Source: Chloranthus sessilifolius
Taxonomy: Eukaryota; Streptophyta; Magnoliopsida; Chloranthales; Chloranthaceae
Direction of reading: 5' to 3'
NCBI GenBank assembly: GCA_021018995.1
Contig: CM037587.1
Coordinates: 68,467,604-68,531,603, forward strand
DNA: 64,000 bases
The notes under the pieces are model-generated. The model was not told the DNA's origin, did no database searches, and worked only from the letters and a program-made list of their open reading frames with translations. Below are positions 1 through 10,390 of the stretch, piece after piece. Within the stretch, counting starts at the first letter, position 1. The number at the start of each line of letters is the position of its first letter. Position numbers and translations under genes: made by a program.

Positions 1-1345
1 GGAGAATGTGGTGGGCGATCACTTATCCAATTCTCAATCACGAGGATGATAGCTTACCCATTAATGAATCATTTCACGATGAGCAACTTTTGCCATCAAT
101 ACCCATGATCCTTGGTTTGCAAACATAGTCAACTTCTTGGCTATTGGATGATTCCTTAACATTGGAATAGAATGGATAAAGATCTTTTCTTCTCACAAGT
201 TAAACATTTCATTTGGGAAGATCCTTATCTATTCAAGAATTGTGGAACCAAGTGATCGAGAAAGTGTGTCCGGACCATGAATTCCACGGCATATTGTCAA
301 TGTGTCATGAACAGCTGTGGAGGCCATTTCATTAGCAATAAACAGTGCAAAAATTCTGCGATGTGGTTTCTATTGGCCCACAATCTTTAAAGATGCCTTA
401 CAAGACTGTAAATCTTGCAGGAATCGCCAAAAAGCTGGCAAGATTTCAAAAGAAACTCAATGCCCTGACCAATCCTAGTAGTTGAGTTGTTTGATGTTTG
501 GGGCATAGATTTTATGGGCCCTTTCCCCTTCTAATGGAAACAATTTCATCTTGGTAGTGTGGATTATGTCTCCAAGTGGATTGAGGCCATAGCTACCAAA
601 TCCAATGATCACAAAGTGGTTTTAAGATTCCTCAAAGACCACATTTTTCCAGATTTGGATTCCCAGCCATCATTAGTGATGGGGAAGCCACTTTGTAAGT
701 GCTTGACTCTCTATTAAAAAAGTACTCTCACTCACGGTAGCCACTCCCTATCATCCACAAACCAAAGGATGTGTGGAGATTTCAAATAGAGAGATCAAAC
801 ACATTTTTGGAAAAACTGTGAAGAAGGATGAAAAGGACTGGTCCTTTAAGCTTAATGATGCTTTGTGGGCATACGTAATCGCCTACAAGACTCCTATAGG
901 GATGTCCCTTCGATCGGTTTATGGCAAGGCATGCCATCTACCAAGAGAATTAGAATATAAGGCCTTGTGGGCAATCAAAACTTTTAATATGGATCTAACC
1001 ACGCTGTGAAGCTTCAACTCATCGAATCGGAAGAACCGAGGATGGATGCCTACACTAGCTCCAGTTGTACAAAGAAAAGGTTAAATCATTCCATGATAGG
1101 AGCCTCATGAGAAAAGAGTTCATACCGGGGTCCAAGGTATGGTTATTCAACTCTAAACTTAAATTCTTTCTGGCAAATTGAGATCCGGATGGGAAGGGCC
1201 ATACATGTCATCAAGGCCTCCCCTCGAGCGTGGATATTTCAGATCCCAAGGATGGAAGAATACTCAAGGTAAATGGTCGAGGCTCAAACCATGCATTGAA
1301 AACACCCAGAGCCCTTCGCCCACCTATCATCATGAATCTCAAAAA
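1..1345 (+). pseudogene. pol: Athila-type Ty3/gypsy pol 3' end: RNase H tail and integrase, broken
   Basis: Translation in shifting frames gives the end of RNase H (ENVVGDHLS at 4-30, where the family has ENVVADHLS), an eroded zinc-binding H2C2 region (about 240-430), and the integrase core. Core landmarks are GIDFMGPF near 505-530 (first Asp), AIISDG near 670-690 (second Asp) and [12 protein letters not shown] near 768-805 (Glu), followed by [15 protein letters not shown] and YGKACHLP, which are typical of plant Athila integrases. The longest clean stretch is 773-1009. Homology continues out of frame to about 1345 (the region before the C-terminal domain, with an eroded LLFNS/LRSRW-like segment). 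Integrase would join element cDNA to chromosomal DNA, but at least eight stops or shifts make this copy dead. Its 5' part lies outside the window. Confidence 0.85.
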
Positions 1346-1439
1346 TCGATGGTAGAAAAGTGTATAATATGTTTGTACAACATTGTTTTTTCCGATTTTT
1401 ATTTCTTTTTCTATTTTTCTTGCGAATAGTGTAAATACA

Positions 1440-1690
1440 CTTCAAAGTTCAAATCGCAAAGTAAAAAGTACTTTTCGAAAAGTTCAAAGTTCTATTGAAT
1501 TGATTACGAGTCAGAATGAACTACTCGAAAAGAACCATGTTCTCGAATAGTTAAAATTTCCTTTTCGAATAGAAAATCTGGGGAGAAGTCCTTTGCGAAA
1601 AGATCTTTCTGGAGCCAAATCCATTTCAAATAGACATACTGAAGCTCAGTTCTTTGCGAACTACACTTTCTCGATTTTGCTGCCTTGTTT
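1440..1690. repeat. Cluster of TTCGAAAAG / TTTGCGAAAAG motifs after pol
   Basis: Short near-palindromic motifs recur: cttttcgaaaag (about 1471), actcgaaaagaac (about 1521), ttctcgaatag, cttttcgaatag, ctttgcgaaaag (1591-1602) and ctttgcgaac. The same words fill the U3 of the 3' LTR at 3595-3850. A TATA-like gtataatg follows near 1702. This may be a remnant internal promoter whose ORF has been lost. Confidence 0.6.
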
Positions 1691-1751
1691 CAATTTTTCC
1701 GGTATAATGTGACCATGCCACCTTTGAACGGTGAGGACATTTGTTCCCCAT

Positions 1752-1768
1752 AGGTTTGGGGGGTATGG
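1752..1768 (+). other. Internal polypurine-like tract of Athila-1
   Basis: AGGTTTGGGGGGTATGG closely matches the terminal tract at 3314-3333 but lies about 1.57 kb upstream of the LTR. Athila-2 has the same second tract (45392-45407). Confidence 0.55.
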
Positions 1769-3313
1769 CAAATGTGTCCTTCCATGGGATAATTAGCATA
1801 AGGGCATCACAATCACCAAAGTAATCAGGAAATGAATCAATTTACTTAAGAATCATGACAATGTGGAAATTTTAAAATTTTCTTTGCAAGAATTTAGACA
1901 TTCTAAACCCTACAATATTCCACATTTCCATGATGTTAACACCAGGAAAATACACTTGTATTAGCACATAGCAAGTCCACAGGAAGAGAAAAAGGTAAAG
2001 ATATACTTAAAAGCTCAAGGAAAACCATAACCGGTGAGAATTGAGCCTATATGTTTTACATCTCTGTTGAAGAGTTTGAGGCAACCCTTTTACGATTCAA
2101 AGGATTTGGTGAGGCATTAGATCCACTAGAAATTAGGAAACTCCAAATCAAAACAAGCAACGACATTCATGAAGCGAGGAAAGATCAAGGCCTTCTTTGG
2201 ACGACTTGAGCTTAGAACCAACCAAGAAAGATCGCCCTTGTTTGTACCCCAATTGAGCTATAAATCCTACAATGCTTCATCAAAACACCCATTTTTCTTG
2301 CACAACCAATGGAACCAATTCAGCCTTCCTCACCTTGAGAATTCAGGAGTTAAAGGAGAAAGAAGTAAAGATGGAACATTTACAGGCAAATATCAAAATA
2401 AATGAAGAAGAAATACCTCAAAAATGGGCGTATGGTGATGAGAAAGTAAAAGAAAAACAATGTGAAAAGAAGCAAGCAAAAAAAGGCAAAAGGGGAACTT
2501 TATGTTGAAAATTCAAGATCAAAGGAAGAAGAACGAGTACTTTGAACACGAGAATCTCAAAAGAAGCTAAACTCAAGAAGGTGGAGTCATGAACCACCTC
2601 CTTCAATTCTGACTTCTCAAAAATCCAAACACTGCTCAACCTTCCTATCCACGAAACCTCACTCCACGAGCCATACAACAAACCCAAAAAGTCCTTGTGA
2701 TCCAAAGTTGAGTGAATCGTCATGTGGAGATAAGCGGTTTCCCAATCTATGGTGAGGAGATGTCAAGGATGCCAGACACGAGAATCATGCCTATGCTCAT
2801 GCTTACAAATCCATTTGGGAGATGTAAGCGCTCTTGAGCTTGAGTGAAAATGAACCCTTCAACAAAAATCTTGATGAGAGTACACCTGTAAGTGTTTGGG
2901 TTGGAACTTGAGCACATTAAGTATGACTTATAACCTAATTTTTATTCAAATGATGAACTCTCACGACACATTTGCATGATTTCTATGGCTGCTCACAGTT
3001 GGAAAGAGTGAAACATTCATAAGGTTTATAAATGTTGAAATCCTTGCAAACAATAAACCTAAATTTCTGCTTTAAACATTGATTCAAGAGTAACTAATTT
3101 TGATCTTTGATTGCTCATGGGATGATAGTGCACTAATGCCAACATGTCCCATGGAGAAGTTTAGGTACCTTCATAAAACCCGCAGGAGACTTCACTCCTC
3201 CTCTAGGGATCACCTAGGGGTTTAAAAGGCTTGTTGCATATGCTAAATGCAACATGCTCCCTAAAAATGGCTTTTCATTCTATTTTAAATTTTGTCTTTG
3301 CTCAGGGACTAGC
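1769..3313 (+). other. 3' non-coding region of Athila-1
   Basis: No convincing coding sequence. It matches the 3' non-coding part of Athila-2 (45410-47050) over many blocks, for example 'agatcaaggccttct', 'aggtaaaga' and 'cacctaggggtttaaaaggctt'. Short ORFs here have no recognisable domain. Confidence 0.65.
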
Positions 3314-3333
3314 AAAGCTTAGGTTTGGGGGTG
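3314..3333 (+). other. Polypurine tract of Athila-1
   Basis: AAAGCTTAGGTTTGGGGGTG abuts the TG that opens the LTR. It is nearly identical to the Athila-2 tract at 47051-47070. It would prime plus-strand synthesis. Confidence 0.85.
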
Positions 3334-3594
3334 TGTTGAGAACTGGAAAATACCATTTTTCACCCCTTAATCTGGGCCTTGATAGACCCTTGAGAGAACT
3401 AAATAAGTATTTTAAGTGCCTATGTTGCAGCTAAACAATAAAGACATGCTTAACCATAAAAGCCTCAAAAGTGCCAAAAGATGACAATCCATGTCAAAAG
3501 GAAGGAAGTGAAGAAACAACCTCAGTGGAAAGGTCTAAATAGAAGAGGCAAAGACCTGTAAGAGAAGCAGGGAACATTTCGAACAGAGAAATGC

Positions 3595-3850
3595 ACTACA
3601 GAGTTCTTTTCGCAAAGAACTTGCACTTTTCGTAAAGAACCTTGAACTTTGCGAAAAGAAGAAAACACTCCTCGAAAAACTTTGCGAACAGAGCTTCAGA
3701 AGTCATTGAACTTTGCGAAAAGGCCCCTAAACTCTGCGAAAAGGACTAAAACTCCAGGTGTAGCTTTCGAAGAGCATCTGAACTCCTCGAAAAGAAGATT
3801 GAACTTTGCGAAAAGGCCCCTGAACTCTGCGAAAAGGTATTCTGGAGATT
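3595..3850. promoter_or_regulatory. U3 array of CTTTGCGAAAAG-like motifs
   Basis: About ten copies of CTTTGCGAAAAG, CTCCTCGAAAAG or the reverse form CTTTTCGCAAAG occur in 250 bp, partly as larger direct repeats with the shared spacer 'aggcccctRaactctgcg'. They lie about 340-590 bp upstream of the TATA box. The motif is shared with 1440-1690 in the internal region. Confidence 0.65.
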
Positions 3851-4186
3851 CGCAACTTTAACAAGGGCAATTCAGTAATCTGCTGCACGCGCCCCAATGC
3901 AATCAAAAGACCAGGAACATTCCGGAAGGTTCCAATCAAGATTCGAAGGCATATTCCAACCCATGTGAGCGCCCAAAGTTAAATTACCTGGCGGGAACTT
4001 CCAGAAGCTCAAGCGAATTTCAAACCCATAAGAATTGATGCTTACGGCACCGATTGGCGAACCAGATCGAGCATTTCCATTGGCCAAAAACAGATCTGGA
4101 CCCCCGTGCTCAACCCTCATTGGGCAATCCAGATCTAAAGCATTCCTGATTGGTCAATCCAGCCATGCGCAGGATGGAGGAAAAAG

Positions 4187-4194
4187 TATAAATA
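4187..4194 (+). promoter_or_regulatory. TATA box of the Athila-1 LTR
   Basis: TATAAATA in the context aaaaagTATAAATAgagaagcc, mid-LTR, the expected place for the U3/R promoter. Confidence 0.7.
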
Positions 4195-5089
4195 GAGAAG
4201 CCATTCGCCCAAATTGGGCATCCAGATTTTAGAGTTTTCATCTCTGTTTCCCTCATTCCGGTCAGATAGCTTATCTGAACCCCCTGTAATCCCTTCTTGT
4301 AGTTTACCTTTGAGAGCCATTGTGAGTGATTTGTACTTCCAAGTTCGGATTCAAGACTGTAAGTCTGAGGGCTCTTAAGAAGCTCAGACTGTAAGTCTGA
4401 GGGCTCTCTAAGAAGCCGTGCTCTGTAATTGTAATTTTGGATTTTAAAAGGTTGCTGTAATTTGTGTCTTCTCCATTGGAGTCATGTCGAGGGTTCTGAA
4501 TGTTCACCTTAGTGCATTAGACTTCTTTAGATTCACTCATCCGCATGCAACTTCCCTTAATTCATCACCCCTGTGCGAATTAGCGTTGGTAACCTAATTC
4601 TAGCAGCATTTACAGTGATGTTCATGTTCTGAACTAAAGAATAGGCCACAACTATTGGCCATAAGTCTAAACCTATTCCTTAATTCGGATTTATTTCTCT
4701 TACATCTGTGCTGGTAGCCAGATGAAGATTGAATCTGCTCTGTTGAACTACAGATTCTCCATTAAAATTCAGAGGCTAAAGTACATGAAGCTATTATTTC
4801 TGCATTTGTCTTATTTTAAACATCTCCCCAACTCGGATCTGGATCATGTAGTTAGTTCTTTTCTTTATTTGCTTATAGTTAAACGTGACAAATTCAACCT
4901 CCCATCTTATGTGCTTTGTAGATAGGATCAGAGGCCAGATCTGGTAGCTCAGATCTGGAGGTTTATCTTAAATTTTAAATCAATTCCCTGTGGACGATCT
5001 TTTACTCACTTACATTTAAAACTTGCTACAATTGGCCCTGATCTTGCAGGCCAGTGTTAGCCCCAATGTGCTGATATCCCTTTCATAAG

Positions 5090-5659
5090 TTAACATCCAT
5101 ATAACCTAGCATTCTTTAATTCTTTAATTTTTGATTCATAATGCACACAATTATGGCACACTTGGAGCGACAACACACCCCTTTTTAAGCCGAGGACCAC
5201 GTGGACCGTCTTTGCATATCCCGGTTTGGGCACTACTTTGGCAAGGCCTCGATGCATCTTCAGGCTCGTGATGGAGGCTACCTCTTCCAAAGTTGGGGTT
5301 AGCTCCCTAGACCCAAATTTAAAAACATGGGCCCTATGGTCCCATGATGCCAAAGCCGCCTGTAGTAGGTTGGGCAACAGAGGAACAACAAGGAGAGAGG
5401 AAAGGTAGGACAACCCGAGGTAATTCAGAATAGAAAGCTCGCTCTCAGCCAAACTATCATGCCATTTTTGCAAAAAGCTGGGCCCCGGGTCCAAACAGGG
5501 AAGTATACAGGCCCCCGTATGAGAACTCAGGCCCATTTTCAAAGGCGGGGTCCATCGACGTACAAAGATGTTCTTGGTAAAATTAGTCAATGTATGGCGA
5601 TGGACCCACCAGAAAAAGAGAGAAAAGGAAAAGAAAAATAAGAAGCACAAAAGGGCCAA
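5090..5659 (-). pseudogene. Antisense ORF fragment, PMD/DUF7745-like N-terminal region
   Basis: A 189-codon open frame. Its middle reads SWDHRAHVFKFGSRELTP then TLEEVASITSLK, which resembles the start of plant mobile domain or related retrotransposon-borne domains (a 'W..xxHvFxFgxxELtPTLEEvaxi' pattern). This is recalled family knowledge, not a search result. The first 40 residues are hydrophobic and may not be coding; a later Met near 5539 is an alternative start. The C-terminus runs into the Athila-1 LTR, so the gene is cut. A TTTATAAT box (minus strand, about 5697-5704) and the palindrome array at 5731-5894 sit directly upstream, which suggests a separate promoter. It is antisense to TatP, like the gene at 6224-8642. 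Confidence 0.5.
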
Positions 5660-5730
5660 ACTAAGATAGAGGAAGAGGCAGGGGGACCAGGCTCGGATTA
5701 TAAAGAGCCCGCTCGGCCCAGAATATAGCA

Positions 5731-5894
5731 GGTGTATATATTATATACGCCAAGGTAAAAGTTTAAATCATTTCACCAGGCGTATATAATATATACGCCC
5801 GGCCATTTTTACTGTGGATTGGTCAGGCGTATATAATATATACGCCCGGCTATTGATTGCTGAACATTTGCCTGGCATATATATTATATACGCC
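5731..5894. repeat. Four-copy palindrome array, 47-48 bp period (TatP, internal 1)
   Basis: Four 21-bp palindromes start at 5731, 5779, 5826 and 5874. The consensus arms are GGCGTATATA and TATATACGCC around one central base. Copies 2 and 3 are perfect; copies 1 and 4 have one arm mismatch each. Spacings are 48, 47 and 48 bp. Spacers such as cggccatttttactgtgg recur in the LTR array (12420-12634) and in the array at 10003-10071. Confidence 0.9.
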
Positions 5895-6223
5895 CACTTT
5901 AAAGCCAGGGCTGGTAAGGCCCCCCCCTCACACTGGCTTGTTTTTCCCCAAAGGGGAACGTAGTTTTATTTTGCCCATAGGTTGCATACAGAGAGTCACC
6001 TGCATGATCAACCTCATCATTGGAGAGGTACCGGTTCATTTCAAGCAAGAAAAAGAGAGAGGAAACCACCAAAGCAAAGAGATAACCAAATAAAACAGTC
6101 ATATAAACCATAAAAATTATAAAACCATAAAAAAAAAACTGTTGTTGTTTAAAGTTATTACATATCCCAAATAAATCAAAAGTCTAAATTGTCTCATTGT
6201 GTCAACTTTTTCAGAAAAAAAAA

Positions 6224-8642
6224 CTACTCCTGGGCAGCTCCCTTCGATTTCTTCCGGTGTCGGCTCGCACTTTGAAAGGTACGAGTCTCCCCCACCCAAG
6301 TCCACGCCTGAGAGATACGGCTGAGCAAAGAGCGCGACTCCTTCTCACGAGCACGCTGCAGAGACACACCAAAAGCCATCAGGTAGAGAAACAAGCGAAA
6401 AGTAAATAAGGAAAATGACTAGGTTGGGTCAGCATTCACTCACCACTTCGGTCTCCCTAAGCCCAACAAGGTTACGGTAATATTCGGCTTGACTCACTGC
6501 CGACTCATAATCCTGGCCAGTAAGGAAAAGGAGGTGTTAGTCACACGGGCCACCAGCATAATTCAAAGGGAAGGAGAATAAAGCAACAAGATAGAGATTA
6601 CCCCAGGAATCAGCTCAGGAGGTGGAACCTGGATAGCCTCAGCAGAGATGCGCGCTTTCTCGGCCACATCGGCGCACACGCGTGACAAGAAAGCATCGTC
6701 CAAACGCCTGAAAGTCCCCTGGACCTCGGAGGGCGAACTACCAAAAGCACCAGCACCAGATGGGTCAGAGGGTCCAGCACCTGAAGCCACGCCTGAAGCA
6801 CCAGCCCCGAAAGGATCGGAGGGTCTAGCACCTGCAGCATCGTAAGGAGCAGCCTCCTCATCCCTCTCATCTGAGTCGCCGCCCTGCTCAAATTGTAGAA
6901 AGAAACATTTTATCATTAAAGGTGGCAGGTCAATCAAAGTAAGCACATGAAAGTTGCTGAATAAAAAGAGAAAAGGGGCATTACCTGAGATCGCTGCCCG
7001 TCGAAAGCTAAAAAGTTAGCACCAGGCACGAAGCGGGGCAGCAAGAAGTGATAGGGCAGGGAGTCGTACCACGACTGATACCCCCCGGGCAGGAGAAGGT
7101 CATCGATAGGAACCCCATGGTGAAAAAAGTGAGCAGTAAGCTCCTCAATGGAACCTTCCGGAGCCTACACATCAGCGGGAGGAGCTTGGAGCACTACAAA
7201 AAGAGGGCGATACTGATGAAGCACTCTCTCCCCTAGATAGTAGGCCCTAGTCCAGGACCCGTAGAGGAAGATGATGCGCTGGTCCAGCAAGAAGCGAGAA
7301 GGACCCACCGAGGCCAAGTTCCAGAAGGGAGATCTTATGTAAGGGTCGAGGATGACCTGCAAAAGAAGAGAAAATAGGGAGGGGATACACACTTTTGGTC
7401 AGAACCCCTAGCACACGAGAGCTGAGCTGTGAAATTTATAAAAGGGAAATTATTTTACCTGCTCCGGGATCAACAGGTCGAACTGAGAGTGCAGCCCTAA
7501 CTCCAAGTGCTTCATACCTACGTCCCGACAGCGACCCACGTGCTAGTTACTCATGAGGGGGAGAGTAGCAATTTCAGACTGAAGCAGAGGGCGACCCGGT
7601 TGGAAGTGAAAGTACCCCCAAATCTGAGAAAGCAGGCAAATAAAGACAGGTATGCTATAAAAGAAAATTGAACAAACTAAAACCAAAGGATAAGATACCT
7701 CAATGGCAGGCCAGAAACCCACAATGGAGCTAGACTCCCCAAGAACGGCTCGCTTTAGGCTGGACATGAGTACAGCGTAGCCCACACTGCCCCAATCAAA
7801 TCGATGCACGGTCTCCCAATTCACCATCAGGCTGAGCAGGGACGGAGAGCCTCGCCCTCCACTGGTGTTGGAGAGGAGAGTCTTGGCCAGGAGGAACAGT
7901 ATGGAGATGCGGGCCAACATAAGTTCGCGCGCGGGCTCGATATAAATATCCATGTCGGGCTGACCCTGGTCAACTAGATCATGAGGCCCAAACTGATCAA
8001 CCAGCCAGGATAGCTTGACCTCAAAACCCCAAACATTCCCTGAGGACGGGTAAGCCCCTATCAGTTGAATCACCTCCTCCTTACCCGGTGTGCGGGTAGG
8101 TACCACGGGCACCCTTCCGATACGGAGGATCATAGAACAGTCACGGTGAAGGTTATCTCGCCACGACCATGTGAAATGTCATGTAAAATGCTCTATCAAG
8201 GTTTTTAAATAGGCCAGACGGCCCTACAGGGCACGAAATGAAGTCCCCGAAACCGGCAGCAGTGAGTAGGTCCTTCACCACTGGGGGAAGGTAAAGCACA
8301 AGATGCTGGAGATCAAACCAACCGCCTCGGAACATAATGTGCGACAGGGGCTGCTAGCAGAAGGTGTCAATCAGGTAAGGGCAAGCCGGTATAATGAGGG
8401 CATCAAAGGAAAACAAAAAGCAAAAGTGGAAAAGAGGAGAGGGCTCATCTGTTTACCTGACCAACGATCCCGAAGTTGGACATATGGGTGTGCTGGCAGT
8501 AGAGGAGGCCGATATGGGCGACCTCGCCTTGCATTTCATACCAAGGCTGGGAGGAGCGTTGCGACACAATGAACTGTTCCCCACGGGGGCCATAGGCCAT
8601 CTCCGGCCCTTCTTGCCGATCATGCCCTTCGTCACCAGACAT
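6224..8642 (-). pseudogene. Antisense spliced PMD-like gene in TatP
   Basis: Seven coding exons are supported by GT-AG boundaries with every junction in phase 0: 8642-8457, 8350-7699, 7623-7459, 7356-6985, 6883-6602, 6512-6444 and 6355-6224. The ATG follows 'ttttcag g', a 3' splice site ending a 5'UTR intron. Exon 2 holds a plant-mobile-domain-like core: GEITFTVTVL (one frame), then LARISILFLLAKTLL, MVNWETVHRFDWGS and VGFWPAIE. Exon 3 starts IWGYFHFQP. Exon 4 has DPYIRSPFW, RAYYLGERVL and LLLPGGYQSWYD. Exon 5 is Gly/Ala/Ser/Pro-rich. Exons 6-7 are helical and end with a basic RHRKKSK stretch before the stop. It is broken: frameshifts near 8135-8175 and in-frame TAGs at 7543-7545 and about 7165. 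Its role is unknown; the family is found in both host and transposon genes. It lies antisense between the lost pol and the 3' LTR of TatP, a position where extra antisense ORFs of Tat-lineage elements have been reported. Confidence 0.72.
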
Positions 8643-8643
8643 C

Positions 8644-9794
8644 CTGAAAATATGAGATGCATCGGCATATGAGAAGGTTGCCAACAAAAAAGGAAAGAAA
8701 GAAAATATATATATGCACTAATCCCAAAAAATAACAACAGCAAAAAAAAAACCATGTGTGAATGTATAGTAATCCAAAAAAAAGTGGTGCGTGTGTGTGC
8801 TAAAAACAAAAAAAAAAATCATGTGTGAATGTATACTGATCTAATCCAACCAAAAAAAGAGAGGTGTGTGTTTGTACTAAAAACAAAAAAAAACCATGTG
8901 TGAATGTATACTAATCCAAAAAAAAGAGGTGAGTGTGTACTAAAAACCAAAAGAAAAAACCATGTGTATATACTGATCCAAACCAAAAAAGGTGTGTGTG
9001 TACTAAAAACCAAAAGAAAAAACCATATGTATATATTGATCCAAACAAAAAAAAGAGGTGTGTGTGTGTACTAAAAACAAAAAAAAACCCATGTGTATAT
9101 ACCAATCCAAAAAAAGAGATGCGTGTGTGTACTAAAAACAAAAAAACAAACCATGTGTGTGTAGGTACCAATCCGAAAAAGAGATGTGTGTGTGTACAAA
9201 AAAAAACCATGTGAGAGTGTACTAATCCAAAAAAATATGTGTGTATGTGTACTAACCTAAAAAAAAAAATGCGTGTACCATGCCAAAAAGAAAAACAAAA
9301 ATAAAAGGTGTGTGTACTGACCCATTAACAAAAAAAATGTGTGTGTGCGTATTAATCCAAAACAAAAGAAATGTGTGTGTATAAATGTACTAACCCATCA
9401 ACAAGCAAAAAAAATGTGTGTGCACACTAATCCACAAAAAAAAAACAAAAAACAAACAAAAAAAAACATAATAAATAATAATACTAAAATATGTATGCGC
9501 TAAAAAAAAAAAAAAAAGAGGGGCACCAATCCATCAAATAAGATGCATTAATCCATCGAAAACAAAAAAGAAAGAGAAAATAGGATGAGATGAATAAATG
9601 ATAGATGAAAAAAATAGGCCTAAGGAAAACAACAAAAACAAAACCAAGAGAAAAGGAACATAGGCATCATATATGTTTAAATGAAAATGAAAAAAAAAAA
9701 TATCTCACCATAAAAGAAAAAAAGAGAAAAAGAAAAGCATCAAACAATAATATTATCAAAATGCAAAGGGAAAGTAAAGGAAGGATAATGGTTA
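8644..9794 (-). other. Probable 5'UTR intron of the antisense TatP gene
   Basis: On the minus strand a donor (ttaaag|gtaacc at 9795/9794) and an acceptor (ttttcag|g just before the ATG at 8642) frame this stretch. It holds no coding sequence and is dominated by the minisatellite at 8725-9480. Inferred from splice-site fit only. Confidence 0.45.
8725..9480. repeat. Decayed GT-rich minisatellite
   Basis: About ten irregular units of roughly 60 bp alternate 'ccatgtgtgaatgtatact', 'gatccaaaaaaaagaggtg' and 'tgtgtgtactaaaaacaaa', then degenerate to A-rich DNA at 9420-9560. ORFs through it on both strands are repeat translations (runs of Thr-His or Lys-Asn), not genes. Confidence 0.85.
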
Positions 9795-9975
9795 CCTTTA
9801 ATGGGAGAGAAAAACGAATAGCGGCGGAGGATAAGCGGCTTTCGATCCACACCCGCGACCGCCGGTATTAGAACTCTAGCCAAATCAAATGAAAAAACCC
9901 TAAGGGGTTGTCCCGGACTCAAGAAGAAAAGAGGGAGGAAGAGAGAATTTGAAAAGGGGGGCCCCTTTTGTGCTC
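9795..9975 (-). other. Probable 5'UTR leader exon of the antisense TatP gene
   Basis: On the minus strand, a CT-rich stretch (about 9955-9915) followed by 'ttagggttttttc' resembles a plant transcription start and leader. It ends at the donor site at 9795/9794. The palindrome pair at 10003-10071 lies just upstream. Confidence 0.4.
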
Positions 9976-10002
9976 AAGGCCAGAATCGCCAGATTTTAGA
10001 CA

Positions 10003-10071
10003 GGCGTATATAAGATATACGCCCGACCATTTTTCGCCAGATTTTGGTCAGGCGTATATATTATATATGCC
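10003..10071. promoter_or_regulatory. Two-copy palindrome array, 48 bp spacing (TatP, internal 2)
   Basis: 21-bp palindromes start at 10003 and 10051 with the arm type GGCGTATATA / TATATACGCC; each has one mismatch. The spacer 'cgaccatttttcgccag' matches the LTR spacer 'cagccatttttgcccc'. The pair lies immediately upstream (minus strand) of the putative leader of the antisense gene. Confidence 0.85.
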
Positions 10072-10079
10072 CGACCAAA

Positions 10080-10390
10080 AATGGCAGTTTTTAAACTGCT
10101 CGACCCCCTTTTTCGATTTTGAGGCCCAATGGCCCCCCTTGTATGCTATGGACCCCGATCCGAACCCCCCTTGGAGGCCCACGTGTCATCGGCCATGATG
10201 CACGCATCCCCAAATGACCCTTCGAGTTCTCTTCGATTGGCCCAAAGGGACCGTGCTACAATAAACGAATCTAGGTCCGTAGGCGCCCACCTATTGCGCC
10301 CACAAAACCAAACAAAAAAGAAAAACAACGAGGAAGAAAAAATGCTGAAAGTAATACTAGTTCTCAAAAGAGCGTCGCAATGAGCATTTG
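10080..10390 (-). other. Upstream flank of the antisense TatP gene
   Basis: No gene seen. A G-box core CACGTG is at 10180-10185 within 'cccacgtgtcatcgg'. Beyond it the sequence becomes the TatP 3' non-coding region. Confidence 0.35.

Larger units (their letters stand above)
3334..5085 (+). mobile_element. 3' LTR of Athila-1
   Basis: The LTR opens with TGTTGAGAACTGG directly after the polypurine tract and probably ends at ...TTTCA near 5085; the right end is uncertain because the 5' copy is outside the window. A TATA box lies at 4187-4194. The closing segment (caattccctgtggac near 4980) is typical of plant Athila/gypsy LTR ends. The next sequence, from about 5090, belongs to an antisense ORF of TatP, so Athila-1 probably inserted into or truncated that element. 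Confidence 0.75.

Noticed and set aside
3649-3861. Lys/Arg-rich 70-codon ORF
   Set aside because: Translation of the TTTGCGAAAAG U3 motif array.
8911-9210. Open frames of 90-100 codons on both strands
   Set aside because: They are translations of the GT/A-rich minisatellite; residues alternate by repeat and there is no domain.
10003-10071. Palindromes as plain TATA boxes
   Set aside because: The TatP motif contains TATATAA, but the TatR and TatQ versions at equivalent sites do not, and real TATA boxes lie elsewhere in the LTRs.
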